NCBI GenBank assembly: GCA_016707445.1
Contig: JADJHR010000001.1
Span: 434,001-498,000 of the forward strand
DNA: 64,000 nt
Source of the DNA: Rubrivivax sp.
GTDB taxonomy: Bacteria > Pseudomonadota > Gammaproteobacteria > Burkholderiales > Burkholderiaceae_C
Reading direction: 5' to 3'
Of the stretch, positions 26,773 through 35,497 are shown one piece after another (position 1 is the first letter of the stretch; the number at the start of each line of letters is the position of its first letter). The position numbers and the translations under genes are program-made. The notes under the pieces were generated by a model. It was not told where the DNA came from. It made no database searches and was given only the letters and a program-made list of their open reading frames with translations.

Positions 26773-27630
26773 TTACGCTGCCTGCCCGTCGAGGTCGAGA
26801 TGCCGCCACGACAGCGCCAGCGCCGCCATCACCACGATGGCGACGATGAACGACAGCGCCGCCCCCAGGCCGAGCTGGAAGGCCTGCATCTGGTTGGCGA
26901 TCAGCGGCGCGATCATCACGCTGGACGCGTCGCCCATCAGCATCGGCACGAAGAACATGCCGGTCAGCGGCACGAAGGTGAGCACGGCGGCCGACGCCAC
27001 GCCGGGCAAGGTTTGCGGCAACGTGACGTGGCCAAAGGCGCGCATTGGCGACGCCCCCAGGTCGGCTGCCGCGTCAACCAGCGACCAGTCCATCTTCTCC
27101 AGCGACGCATAGATCGTGATGACCGCAAAGGGCAGGCAGAAATAGGTCATCACCAGCACCACGGCGAACGGGCTGAACAGCAAGAAGGGCAGCGGCGCAT
27201 CGATCAGGCCGATGCTCTTCAAGCCCTTGTTGATGATGCCCGAGTCGCCCAGCAGGGCCATCCAGGCGTAGGCGCGCAGCAGGCCGCTGGTCCAGAACGA
27301 CAGGATCACCGCGCCGAGCAGCAGCTTTTGCCAGCGCCGCGTGTAGCGCACGATGAAGTAGGCCAGCGGATAGGCCGCCAGCAAGGTCAGGGCCGTGATG
27401 ATCAGCGCCGCCACCAGGGTGCGCAGCAGCACCTTCGGATAGATCCAGCCGTCGAAGAAGCTGCGGTAGTTGGCCAGCGTCCACTCGGTCACGATCTGGA
27501 AATCCCTGGTCGTCCAGAAGCTGTAGACGAACATGATGCCCAGCGGCACCACGAACAGCGCCAGCTGCACCACGATCATCGGCACCAGGCCCCACAGCAG
27601 GGCCCGATCGGCGGCGCGCGCTTCGTCCAT
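26773..27630 (-). CDS. Spermidine/putrescine-type ABC transporter permease, PotB-like
   Basis: The product has 285 residues with six membrane helices. The ATPase-contact (EAA) loop reads DAAADLGASPMRAFGHVTLPQTLPG. It is the last of four transporter genes (permease, ATPase, binding protein, permease) transcribed from the IclR gene. It begins 24 bases after the binding-protein gene. The family imports polyamines and related cationic or amino compounds. Confidence 0.85.
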   Translation of the reverse strand: MDEARAADRALLWGLVPMIVVQLALFVVPLGIMFVYSFWTTRDFQIVTEWTLANYRSFFDGWIYPKVLLRTLVAALIITALTLLAAYPLAYFIVRYTRRWQKLLLGAVILSFWTSGLLRAYAWMALLGDSGIINKGLKSIGLIDAPLPFLLFSPFAVVLVMTYFCLPFAVITIYASLEKMDWSLVDAAADLGASPMRAFGHVTLPQTLPGVASAAVLTFVPLTGMFFVPMLMGDASSVMIAPLIANQMQAFQLGLGAALSFIVAIVVMAALALSWRHLDLDGQAA

Positions 27631-27654
27631 CTTGTGACCCTGAGGATGGCTGGC

Positions 27655-28752
27655 CTAGGCCGCCAGCACCTCGTTCCAGGCGGCGGCGTATTCGTCCTGG
27701 TTCGGCGGCGCCTCGATCAGGCGCATCTTCAGCGCCACCTCGGGCTGGTCCATCAGGTTGGCCTTGACCATGTCGCCCAGGCCCTGCTGCTTGAGCAGTT
27801 CCATGCCGCCGCGGTTGGCCGTGCCGCGCTGCAGGCGCTTGAAGTTGGTGGCCACGTATTCGGGGCTGTGGATGTGGTTGATCCAGGCCAGCGCCGAATC
27901 GCGGTTGGCGGCGCCCTTGACCAGCATGTCGCCGTCGATCCAGCCGTAGTAGCCTTCCTTCGGGTTGGCATGGCCCATCGCCGGGCCACCGGCGGCCTGG
28001 ATGGTCAGCGCGCGGCCTGGCGACGACAGACCGATCCACACGGTCTCGTCGACGTACAGGCGCATCTGCTCGTTCCAGCCCTTGCTGATGGTGGGCGCGT
28101 TGCGCTTGATGCGGATCAGCATGTCGCGGGCCTTGCCGAGCTGCGCCTTGTTCATCTTGAAGGGTTCGGCATAGCCCAGCAGCATGGCGGCCACCGGCCA
28201 CATGAATTCATGCTGATCACTGAAGCCGATGCGGCCCTTGTATTTGGGGTCGATCAGGGCCTCGTACGAGGTCGGCGGCGTGCCGACCTTGGCCTTGTTG
28301 TAGATCAGTACGGTGGGGTTCCAGCCCCAGGGCACGATCAGCGACTTGCCGCCGGACTGCAGCGCCGGAATTTTTTTGAACTCGGGGTGCAGGTGCTTGG
28401 CGACGTTGGGGATGCTGTCCATGTCGACCGGCTCGATCATGCCCTCCTGCATGTAGCGCAGCGGCCACAGGCCATCGGCCTCGAACAGGTCGTACTGCGC
28501 TGTGCCCGACAGCTTGAGCTTGGCAAAGGTCTCGGCGTTGCCGCTCATGCCGATGTGGTTGACGCGGATGCCGCTGCTGTCGAAGAAGCTCTTGATGCCC
28601 TGGGGTTCGACATGGCCACCCCAGGCCAGCCAGTTGACCGTGCCGGCGGCCGCGGCGCGGCCGGGCCAGGCGCCCAGCGCTGCCGCGCCAAGGCCTGTGC
28701 CGGCCAGGGCGGCCTGACGCAGGAAGTCACGCCGATCAGAATGGAACGCCAT
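27655..28752 (-). CDS. Extracellular solute-binding protein of a polyamine-type ABC transporter, Tat signal
   Basis: The product has 365 residues. The N-terminus SDRRDFLRQAALAGTG is a twin-arginine export signal. The mature part (VNWLAWGGHVEPQGIKSFF, FEADGLWPLRYMQEG, WGWNPTVLIYNKAKV) is of the PotD/PotF class. Start at 28752, ten bases after the ATPase gene. The ligand is unknown; the neighbouring amine-metabolism genes suggest an amine or amino acid derivative. Confidence 0.85.
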   Translation of the reverse strand: MAFHSDRRDFLRQAALAGTGLGAAALGAWPGRAAAAGTVNWLAWGGHVEPQGIKSFFDSSGIRVNHIGMSGNAETFAKLKLSGTAQYDLFEADGLWPLRYMQEGMIEPVDMDSIPNVAKHLHPEFKKIPALQSGGKSLIVPWGWNPTVLIYNKAKVGTPPTSYEALIDPKYKGRIGFSDQHEFMWPVAAMLLGYAEPFKMNKAQLGKARDMLIRIKRNAPTISKGWNEQMRLYVDETVWIGLSSPGRALTIQAAGGPAMGHANPKEGYYGWIDGDMLVKGAANRDSALAWINHIHSPEYVATNFKRLQRGTANRGGMELLKQQGLGDMVKANLMDQPEVALKMRLIEAPPNQDEYAAAWNEVLAA

Positions 28753-28762
28753 TGCAGTCTCC

Positions 28763-29920
28763 TCAGGGGTCGCAGGACGCGGACAGCGGCGCCCCATCGC
28801 TTGCGCTTGCAGCCTGCGCGGGATACACGCGGGCGTCGGACGGATCCCACCACAGCCAGATGCGCTGGCCTTCGGCAGGCAGATCGGTGGCGCTGCGGTC
28901 GGCGCTGTTGAGCTGAAAGGCCAGCAGTTCGGCGCCGTTGTCCAGCCGCAGCGTGCAATGCGTGACCAGGCCCAGGTGCGCCACCTTGGCCAGCACACCC
29001 GACAGCTGGAAGGCCGCATCGGGCCTGGCCGTCGCGGCCAGGCGAACGCGTTCGGGTCGGATCAGCAGCACCGCGGCGGTGCCGGCGGCCAGGGCCTCGG
29101 CACCGGGCACGTGCAGGCCGGTCTGGTTGAACGGGGCGGGCAGGTCGGCCAGCGTGATCGCACCCAGCGCGTCGATGCGCCCGGCCAGCACGTTGACCGA
29201 GCCGATGAACTCAAACACCGTGCGGTTGGCCGGTGTGTCGTAGATCTCGGCCGGCGTGCCCACCTGCAGCAATCGGCCCTGGTCCATCACCGCGATGCGG
29301 TCGGACATCGCCAGCGCCTCTTCCTGGTCGTGCGTGACGTAGACGAAGGTGATGCCGACCTGACGCTGGATGCGCATCAGCTCGGCCTGCATCTGCTTGC
29401 GCAGCTTGAGGTCGAGTGCGCCCAGCGGCTCGTCGAGCAGCAGCACCGAGGGCCGGTTGACGAGGGCACGCGCCAGCGCCACGCGCTGACGCTGGCCGCC
29501 GCTGAGCTGCGCCGGCCGGCGGTCACCGTAGCCGTCCAGCGACACCAGGCGCAGCATGTCGGCCGCGGCCTGCCGGCGCTGGGCCTGGGGCACGTCCTTC
29601 ATGCGCAGGCCGAATTCGACGTTCTGCGCCACGCTCAAGTGCGGAAACAGTGCGTAGTTCTGGAACACCGTGTTCACGGGCCGACGGTATGGCGGCGTGT
29701 GCGCCACCGGCTGGCCGTCGATCAGCAGCTCGCCAGCGCTGGGCAGCTCGAAGCCGCCGATCAGGTTCAGCGTGGTCGTCTTGCCGCAGCCGCTGGGCCC
29801 GAGCAGCGAAAAGAACTCGCCTTTGCGGATCGTAAGGTCCAGGGCGTGCAGCGCCGTGGTGCTGCCGAAGCGCTTGGCCACGCCGCGCAGCTGGACCGCA
29901 GGGCCTTGGTTGCCGCTCAT
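28763..29920 (-). CDS. Polyamine-type ABC transporter ATPase, PotA-like
   Basis: The product has 385 residues. All ABC motifs are intact: Walker A GPSGCGKTTTLNLIGG, signature LSGGQRQRVALARAL, Walker B VLLLDEPLGALD and switch VYVTHDQEEAL. After about residue 240 comes a TOBE-type regulatory domain (LLIRPERVRLA). The start overlaps the upstream permease stop by four bases. Confidence 0.9.
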   Translation of the reverse strand: MSGNQGPAVQLRGVAKRFGSTTALHALDLTIRKGEFFSLLGPSGCGKTTTLNLIGGFELPSAGELLIDGQPVAHTPPYRRPVNTVFQNYALFPHLSVAQNVEFGLRMKDVPQAQRRQAAADMLRLVSLDGYGDRRPAQLSGGQRQRVALARALVNRPSVLLLDEPLGALDLKLRKQMQAELMRIQRQVGITFVYVTHDQEEALAMSDRIAVMDQGRLLQVGTPAEIYDTPANRTVFEFIGSVNVLAGRIDALGAITLADLPAPFNQTGLHVPGAEALAAGTAAVLLIRPERVRLAATARPDAAFQLSGVLAKVAHLGLVTHCTLRLDNGAELLAFQLNSADRSATDLPAEGQRIWLWWDPSDARVYPAQAASASDGAPLSASCDP

Positions 29921-30741
29921 GCCGATCGGCTCCGCCGGCCCGGCGCCCCGGCGCCGCGGTCGAGCACCCAGGCGCCGAACAGCAGCAGGGCAAACGACGC
30001 GGCCAGCAGCACGCTGGCCAGCGCATTGACGCGCGGGGCGATGCCGTCTTTCAGCAGGCTCCAGATGTACATCGTCAAGGTGCCCTTCTGCCCCGAGACG
30101 AAGTAGGTGATGAGAAATTCGTCCATCGACAGCGTGAACACCAGCAGCGCCGCGCCGACCACGCCGGGCATGATCAGCGGCAGCGTGACATGCCAAAAGG
30201 TGCGCGCCGGGTTGGCGCCCAGGTCGCTGGCGGCGCGCTCGAGCGTGCGGTCGAAGCCGTACAGCCGCGTCGAAACGATCAGGATCGCGAACGGCAGCGT
30301 GAACACCACGTGGCCCAGGATGATGGTCAGCCGCGACAGCGGCAGCTTGACGAAGCTGAACAGCAGCAGCAGCGCCACGCCCATCAGGAAGTGCGGAATG
30401 ATCATCGGCAGGATCACCAGCAGCCGGCTGGAGCGCTTGAAGCGGTAGCTGCAGCGCACCAGCGGAAAGGCGGCCGCGGTGCCCAGCACGGTGGAGATCA
30501 CGGTGGTGCAGCCGGCGATGAACAGGCTGTTCAGCAGCGCCTCGTGCAGCACGAAGTCGTAGCTCAGCTCGCGGTACCACTGCAGCGTGAAACCGCGAAA
30601 GGGCAGTGACGGGATGATGTAGTCGTTGAACGAGAACAGCACCAGAAAGAAGATCGGCAGGTACAGGAAACCGAAGCCGAGCACGCCGTAGGCGATCAGC
30701 GCCGAGCGGCCCAGCGATGCCGGCGCAGCACGGCCGCTCAC
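29917..30741 (-). CDS. Polyamine-type ABC transporter permease, PotC-like
   Basis: The product has 274 residues from a GTG at 30741 that overlaps the IclR stop as GTGA. Six membrane helices are visible. The EAA loop is RAASDLGANPARTFWHVTLPLIMPG. It is the first transporter gene after the regulator, so regulator and transporter are probably made from one message. Confidence 0.87.
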   Translation of the reverse strand: MSGRAAPASLGRSALIAYGVLGFGFLYLPIFFLVLFSFNDYIIPSLPFRGFTLQWYRELSYDFVLHEALLNSLFIAGCTTVISTVLGTAAAFPLVRCSYRFKRSSRLLVILPMIIPHFLMGVALLLLFSFVKLPLSRLTIILGHVVFTLPFAILIVSTRLYGFDRTLERAASDLGANPARTFWHVTLPLIMPGVVGAALLVFTLSMDEFLITYFVSGQKGTLTMYIWSLLKDGIAPRVNALASVLLAASFALLLFGAWVLDRGAGAPGRRSRSA

Positions 30742-31643
30742 GCGTGCCGCTCCGTGCGCGGTGACCGCCGGCTGGCGGCGGCTTGGCGGCGTGGCGCCGG
30801 CGCTGCCGGCGCGGGCAATACCGGCCGCTGCAGCGCCGGCCCCCCCAGCTGCCGCTCGATGGCGGCCGCCGTAGCGACCACGGCCGCGGCGATCTCCTGC
30901 AGCCGCGTCGGCGTCAATCGTTCCAGCGGCAGCGCAATTGCCACCGCCGCCGCGGCGCGATGGTCGGCACCGAGGATGGGGGCAGCGATGCCGGCCACGT
31001 CGAGCCGCCAGCTGCCGCGGCACACCGCATGGCCGCGCCGGCGCACGCGACCCAGCTCGGCCAGCAGCTCGTCACGCGTGCCCAGCGCGCTTGCGGTGGG
31101 CTGCTCGAGCTTCTTCGGCAGCAGTGCCAGCACCTCGTCGTCGCTCAGCGTCGACAGCAGGGCCAGCCCGTTGGAGACCGCGTGTGCTGGGTTGCGTTCG
31201 CCGACATGCCGGTGCACGCGCACCGCCTGCTGGCTTTCGGCGATCTGGATGCACACCGTGTGCCGGCCGTCGAGCACTGCCAGCGCCGCACCTTCGCTGA
31301 CGCTGCGCACCAGGGCGGCCATGTGCGGCTCGGCCACGCGACCGATCTCGACGAAGGTGGCCTGGCTGCCGACCTCCCAGGCCTTGATGCCGATGCCGTA
31401 GCGCTGGTCGCCCTGACGCTGCACGTAGCCGCGCGTCAGCAGTGACTGCAGCAGCTGGTGCACGCTGGACTTGGCCATGCCCAGGGTCAGCGCCAGCTCG
31501 GTCAGGCTCAAGGGCCGCTGCGCTGTGGCCAGGCACTCGAGCAGGTCGAGACCGCTGTTGATTCCCGAGCGCGGGCGGCCCGCCGCTGCCTGCGTCAAAG
31601 GGGGTGTTCGGTGGTTCGCTTTTGACGAACGAAGGGTAGGCAT
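30738..31643 (-). CDS. IclR-family transcriptional regulator
   Basis: The product has 301 residues. The N-terminal helix-turn-helix (LSLTELALTLGMAKSSVHQLLQSLLTRGYVQR) is followed by an IclR effector-binding domain (GNPAHAVSNGLALLSTL-like region, CRGSWRLDVAGIAAPI, VAIALPLERLT). The C-terminal 40 residues are a low-complexity Ala/Pro/Arg tail. It is divergent from the decarboxylase-like gene, and a 36-base dyad with promoters for both directions lies between them, starting at its own start codon. It probably controls both the transporter block and the decarboxylase-aminotransferase pair. Confidence 0.88.
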   Translation of the reverse strand: MPTLRSSKANHRTPPLTQAAAGRPRSGINSGLDLLECLATAQRPLSLTELALTLGMAKSSVHQLLQSLLTRGYVQRQGDQRYGIGIKAWEVGSQATFVEIGRVAEPHMAALVRSVSEGAALAVLDGRHTVCIQIAESQQAVRVHRHVGERNPAHAVSNGLALLSTLSDDEVLALLPKKLEQPTASALGTRDELLAELGRVRRRGHAVCRGSWRLDVAGIAAPILGADHRAAAAVAIALPLERLTPTRLQEIAAAVVATAAAIERQLGGPALQRPVLPAPAAPAPRRQAAASRRSPRTERHA

Positions 31644-31678
31644 TGACGAATCCTAGGCAGCTGTCTAAGCTTTGTCAA
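31643..31678. promoter_or_regulatory. 36-base dyad with two overlapping face-to-face promoters
   Basis: The left half TTGACGAATCCTAGGCA matches the reverse complement of the right half at 13 of 17 positions. On plus, TTGACG (31643-31648), 17 bases, then TAAGCT would drive the decarboxylase-like gene. On minus, TTGACA (31678-31673), 17 bases, then TAGGAT would drive iclR with an mRNA start at its ATG. A further TTGACGAA lies at 31622-31629, 21 bases away. The dyad is the likely IclR operator. Confidence 0.55.
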
Positions 31679-31702
31679 CGACGCCACCACTGGAAGACCA
31701 CG

Positions 31703-32953
31703 ATGCGCAAGATGCTGGCCCCGCAGGGGCGACCGCAGGCCGAGGTTCTGCGCGAGATGCGGGACTTCAAGGCGACCGATTGCGACTGGACGCACGGCCG
31801 TGCCCCGTTGTTCGTGTTCAAGGCCAGCGATTCGCTGTACGAGTTCGGTCGCGCCGCCTTCGTCGAGTATTTCTCCGAGAACGCGCTCGGCGGCGGACGC
31901 GCCTTCCCAAGCGTCAAGCGCATGGAGGACGATGTCGTCGAGATGGCCCTGTCGCTGTTCAGCGCCCCCGACGGTGCGCAGGGCTTCATGTCCACCGGCG
32001 GCACCGAGAGCATCGTGCAGGCGATGCAGACCTGCCGCGACTGGAACCGCCGCCGCCGCGGGCAGGCGCGCCATCGCGGCAACATCGTGATGTCGGAAAC
32101 CGGCCACCCGGCGTTCAACAAGGGCGCCAAGTTGATGGACCTGGACGTGCGCCGCGTGCCGGTCGGGCCCGGCCTGGAACTGGACGCGGCGGCGCTCGAG
32201 TCGGCGATCGACGAAGACACCATCATGCTGGTCGGGTCGGCGCCCAACTTTTCCTACGGCAGCATCGACCCCATCACCGAACTGGGCGCGATGGCGCTGC
32301 GGCGCAACGTCTGGCTGCATGTCGACGCCTGCGTCGGTGGCTATCTGGCGCCCTTCGTGCGCCAGATCGGTCGCGACATCCCGGCATTCGACTTCGCGGT
32401 GCCGGGCGTGGCGTCGATCTCGGCCGATCTGCACAAGTTCGGCTTCTGCCCCAAACCGGCGTCCACCGTGTTCTACCGTGACGCCGACAAGGCACGCCAC
32501 CATCATTTCGATTGCAACGTCTGGCCCAACGGGCGCTTTCTCACCGGCACGCTGGTGGGCACTCGACCAGCCGGCGGCGTGGCCGGCGCCTGGGCCACCT
32601 TCCAGCACCTGGGGGTCGAAGGCTACCGCGACATCGCACGCGCGCTGATGGGCTTCATCGATCGTTACAAGGCGGGCATCACGGCGATCCCGGGCCTGAA
32701 GCTGCTGGGCCAGCCGCACCTGTCGATCGTGGCCTTCGGGTCCGACGAGGTCGACATCTTCCGCGTTGCCGAAGTGATGGCGCGCGACGGCTGGTTGCCC
32801 GGTCTGGTGCAAAAGCCCAAGGGCATCCACCGCATGATGTCGATGATCCACGAACCATCGCTGGACGAATACCTGCAGGCCGTGCGGACGGCGTTGGCCG
32901 AGGTGCGTGGCCAGGGGCCGCAGCGGCAGGCAACGATCAAGGCCACATACTGA
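31703..32953 (+). CDS. PLP-dependent group II decarboxylase-fold enzyme (sphingosine-phosphate-lyase-like)
   Basis: The product has 416 residues from the ATG at 31703, which has a weak GGAAG before it. The PLP lysine is in SADLHKFGF (about 245) and the Asp pairing with the cofactor nitrogen in WLHVDACVGG (about 208). The GFMSTGGTESIVQAM and SETGHPAFNKGAKLM blocks are those of the sphingosine-1-phosphate lyase/glutamate decarboxylase clade. Members cleave or decarboxylate amino compounds, and the substrate here is unknown. It lies ten bases before an AGXT2-like aminotransferase and is divergent from iclR. Confidence 0.78.
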   Translation: MRKMLAPQGRPQAEVLREMRDFKATDCDWTHGRAPLFVFKASDSLYEFGRAAFVEYFSENALGGGRAFPSVKRMEDDVVEMALSLFSAPDGAQGFMSTGGTESIVQAMQTCRDWNRRRRGQARHRGNIVMSETGHPAFNKGAKLMDLDVRRVPVGPGLELDAAALESAIDEDTIMLVGSAPNFSYGSIDPITELGAMALRRNVWLHVDACVGGYLAPFVRQIGRDIPAFDFAVPGVASISADLHKFGFCPKPASTVFYRDADKARHHHFDCNVWPNGRFLTGTLVGTRPAGGVAGAWATFQHLGVEGYRDIARALMGFIDRYKAGITAIPGLKLLGQPHLSIVAFGSDEVDIFRVAEVMARDGWLPGLVQKPKGIHRMMSMIHEPSLDEYLQAVRTALAEVRGQGPQRQATIKATY

Positions 32954-32963
32954 CGCAGTTGCG

Positions 32964-34268
32964 ATGAGTACCTTGCCCACCGACTGGTCGAGCGCCGGCA
33001 TCGCCGAGCGGCGCGAGCGCTACTACGCGGCGTCGCAGCGCAGCTTCATGCCCTATCGCAAGCCGCTGATCCTCAGCCGCGGCGAAGGGGCCCATCTGTG
33101 GGACGAAAGCGGTCGCCGCTACATCGACCTGCTGGGCATGAACGTCTGCATCTCGGTCGGCCACTGCCACCCGGTGGTGACGGCCGCGGTGCAGCAGCAG
33201 ATCACGCAACTGCCGCATTGCACGACCATGTTCGGCCACCCGGTGCCGGCGCACTTTGCGCAGGAACTGGTGGCCCGCATGCCGGCGGGGCCCGACTGGG
33301 TGGTGCATTTCACCAGCAGTGGTGCCGAAGCGATCGACCTGGCGCTGGTGATGGCGCAGAGTTTCACGCGCCACAGCGACATGCTGGCGCTGCGCAACGC
33401 CTATCACGGCGCGACCCTGGGTGCACAGTCACTGACCGGCATCAGCGCGTTCCGGCATGAGGTGCCGCTGCTGGGCGGCGTGCACCACATGGCCAATCCA
33501 GATCCTTACCGCGGCATCTTCGGTGACGATACGCAGGCCTACCTGGACGAGATCGATCGCACGCTGCAGTGCGCCACGCCGGGGCGGGTGGCCGGCCTGA
33601 TCGTCGAGCCGGTGCAGGGTTATGGCGGCATCGTCGAGCTGCCGGCGGGCTACCTGAAGGCAGCCGCCGACAAGGTGCGTGCCGCCGGCGGTGTCTTGAT
33701 CGTTGACGAGGTGCAGTCGGGCTTCGGCCGCACCGGCGACAGCTTCTGGGCCTTCGAGGCCCACGCGGTGATGCCCGAGATCGTGGTCATGGCCAAGGGC
33801 ATCGGCAACGGCTATCCGCTGGGCGCCGTGGTCGCGCAGCGCGCTGTCGCCGACAGCATGGCCGGCAAGTTCTACTTCAACACCTATGGTGCCAACCCGA
33901 TGAGCTGCGCCGCCGGCCGCGCCGTGCTGCAGGTGATCGATGACGAGGGCCTGCAGCGGCGTAGCCAGCAGGTGGGTGCTGCGCTCAAGCAGGTGCTGCT
34001 GGACCTGCAGCAGCGGCATGCGCTGATCGGCGACGTTCGCGGGCGTGGTTTGATGCTGGCCATCGAACTGGTCAGCGACCGCCGCACCAAGGCGCCGGCG
34101 GTCGCGCAGACGGCCGAGATCTTCGAGCGCACGCGTGAGCAAGGCCTGGTGGTCAGCCGCTCGGGGGCGCACAAGAACATCCTGCGCCTGGTGCCGCCGA
34201 TGTGCCTGTCGATGGCCGATGTGGACGAGGTGGCCACTGCCTTCGAGCGCGCCTTCGACGGCTGTTGA
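32964..34268 (+). CDS. Class III PLP aminotransferase, AGXT2-like
   Basis: The product has 434 residues. The PLP lysine is in VVMAKGIGNGYPLGAVV and the cofactor Asp in LIVDEVQSGFGRTG. VGHCHPVVTAAVQQQ, HFTSSGAEAIDLALVMA and RNAYHGATLGAQSLTG resemble alanine-glyoxylate aminotransferase 2 and beta-aminoisobutyrate-pyruvate aminotransferases. The same fold family also includes phospholyases such as PbfA. It follows the decarboxylase-like gene by ten bases. The pair probably process the compound imported by the divergently encoded transporter. Confidence 0.82.
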   Translation: MSTLPTDWSSAGIAERRERYYAASQRSFMPYRKPLILSRGEGAHLWDESGRRYIDLLGMNVCISVGHCHPVVTAAVQQQITQLPHCTTMFGHPVPAHFAQELVARMPAGPDWVVHFTSSGAEAIDLALVMAQSFTRHSDMLALRNAYHGATLGAQSLTGISAFRHEVPLLGGVHHMANPDPYRGIFGDDTQAYLDEIDRTLQCATPGRVAGLIVEPVQGYGGIVELPAGYLKAAADKVRAAGGVLIVDEVQSGFGRTGDSFWAFEAHAVMPEIVVMAKGIGNGYPLGAVVAQRAVADSMAGKFYFNTYGANPMSCAAGRAVLQVIDDEGLQRRSQQVGAALKQVLLDLQQRHALIGDVRGRGLMLAIELVSDRRTKAPAVAQTAEIFERTREQGLVVSRSGAHKNILRLVPPMCLSMADVDEVATAFERAFDGC

Positions 34269-34293
34269 GGCCGCGCCTCACCGCAAATCGACC

Positions 34294-34812
34294 ATGACAC
34301 GCTTTTGCGGCGGCGTGCTGCTGGTTCTGTTCCTCTCCGGGCTGGCGCAGGCGGCGGCGCCGGCACTGCCCGTAGTCGGCGTCGACGGCCGGGTGACCCG
34401 CGTGGTCGACGGTGACAGCCTGTGGGTCAGTCCGCGATCCGGGGGCAGGGCGATCGAGGTGCGGTTGGCCGACATCGACGCGCCCGAGATCTGTCAGGAC
34501 GGTGGCATCGAGTCGCGGCGCCAGCTGGCCGCGCGGGTGCTCAAGCGCAAGGTGCGGCTGCGGGTGCCGGCCGGCCGCGCCGGGCGCGACAAGTACGGCC
34601 GCACGCTGGCGACCGTGTGGCTGGGCGGCCTGCAGGTCAACCGCAGCATGGTCGAGCAAGGTCAGGCCTGGAGCCGGCGCGGCCAAGGCGACCGCGGTCC
34701 CTACCTGGCAGAGGAACGTCAGGCCAGGGCGTTGAACCGGGGCGTGTTCCGCGCGGGAACGTCTGCGATGCCGCCCTGGGACTTTCGCAAGCGGCACGGG
34801 CCCTGCCGCTGA
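34294..34812 (+). CDS. Secreted thermonuclease-family (SNase-like) nuclease
   Basis: The product has 172 residues with a signal peptide (LLVLFLSGLAQAAAP). The SNase core has VTRVVDGDSLWV, VRLADIDAPEICQDGG and DKYGRTLATVWLGGLQVNRSMVEQGQAW, which carry the conserved Arg, Asp and Glu of the calcium-dependent active site. It starts 25 bases after the aminotransferase and ends six bases before the convergent GST gene. It is probably exported to degrade nucleic acid. Confidence 0.82.
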   Translation: MTRFCGGVLLVLFLSGLAQAAAPALPVVGVDGRVTRVVDGDSLWVSPRSGGRAIEVRLADIDAPEICQDGGIESRRQLAARVLKRKVRLRVPAGRAGRDKYGRTLATVWLGGLQVNRSMVEQGQAWSRRGQGDRGPYLAEERQARALNRGVFRAGTSAMPPWDFRKRHGPCR

Positions 34813-34818
34813 TCTGCG

Positions 34819-35436
34819 TTATGCGTGCAGCGCTTTCACGCGCTGCACCGCAGGCAGGTCGGCCATGCGGCGCTGATGGTCGGCAACCTTGGCGAAGCGT
34901 GAAACGTCCACGCTGTCGCCGGGCAGCCATTGAGTGACCGTGAACAGGTAGGCGTCGCAGATGCTCAGACGGTCGCCCAGCACCCAGGGGCCTTGCAGCA
35001 GGTCGCGCTCGATGAGGTCGAAGCATTCGGTCATGTTCTGCGCCACCCTGCGCTGCATCGATTCCAGTGCCGCCTCGTCGTCGACCCAGCGCGTACCACG
35101 CCGGCGGTGCGCGTGGGCCACGTGCACGGTGGAACACAGGTAGCTGTTGAAGGCCTGTGCCTGCGCCAGCACAAAGAGGTCGTCCAACGGGGCCAGGCCG
35201 CCCTCAGGGTACCGCTGCGCCAGGTACAGCAGCAGCGCGGGCGTCTCGGTGATCACGCCACGCTCGGTCACCAGCGCCGGTACCCGCGCCTTGGGGTTGA
35301 CCTTCAGGTAGTCGGGCGACTGCTGTTCGTTGCGGCTGAAATCCAGTCGCACGGCCTCGTGCGGGCAACCCAGTTGCTCAAGCACGATGTGCGGCGCCAT
35401 CGCACAGGTTCCGCTGGCGTAGAAGAATTTCAGCAT
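34819..35436 (-). CDS. Glutathione S-transferase family protein, beta-class-like
   Basis: The product has 205 residues. The thioredoxin-like N-terminal domain MLKFFYASGTCAMAPHIVLEQLG has a Cys near residue 11, as in bacterial beta-class enzymes. KVNPKARVPALVTERGVITETPALLLYLA is the glutathione-binding region. The helical C-terminal domain follows. It is the last gene of the minus-strand phosphonate/gamma-glutamyl run, 61 bases after the HAD gene, so its link to that pathway is uncertain. Confidence 0.82.
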   Translation of the reverse strand: MLKFFYASGTCAMAPHIVLEQLGCPHEAVRLDFSRNEQQSPDYLKVNPKARVPALVTERGVITETPALLLYLAQRYPEGGLAPLDDLFVLAQAQAFNSYLCSTVHVAHAHRRRGTRWVDDEAALESMQRRVAQNMTECFDLIERDLLQGPWVLGDRLSICDAYLFTVTQWLPGDSVDVSRFAKVADHQRRMADLPAVQRVKALHA

Positions 35437-35497
35437 GGGTGATCGAGGGGTGAGGTTTGAAGCGAAGGGTTTGACCTGCGTGGGCCCGTCATCGGGC

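Noticed and set aside
25822..28911. A 1029-codon open frame on the plus strand opposite livG and the polyamine-type transporter genes.
   Set aside because: It is antisense to three well-supported transporter genes, has no recognisable motifs and has the His/Gln/Arg bias of a shadow frame.
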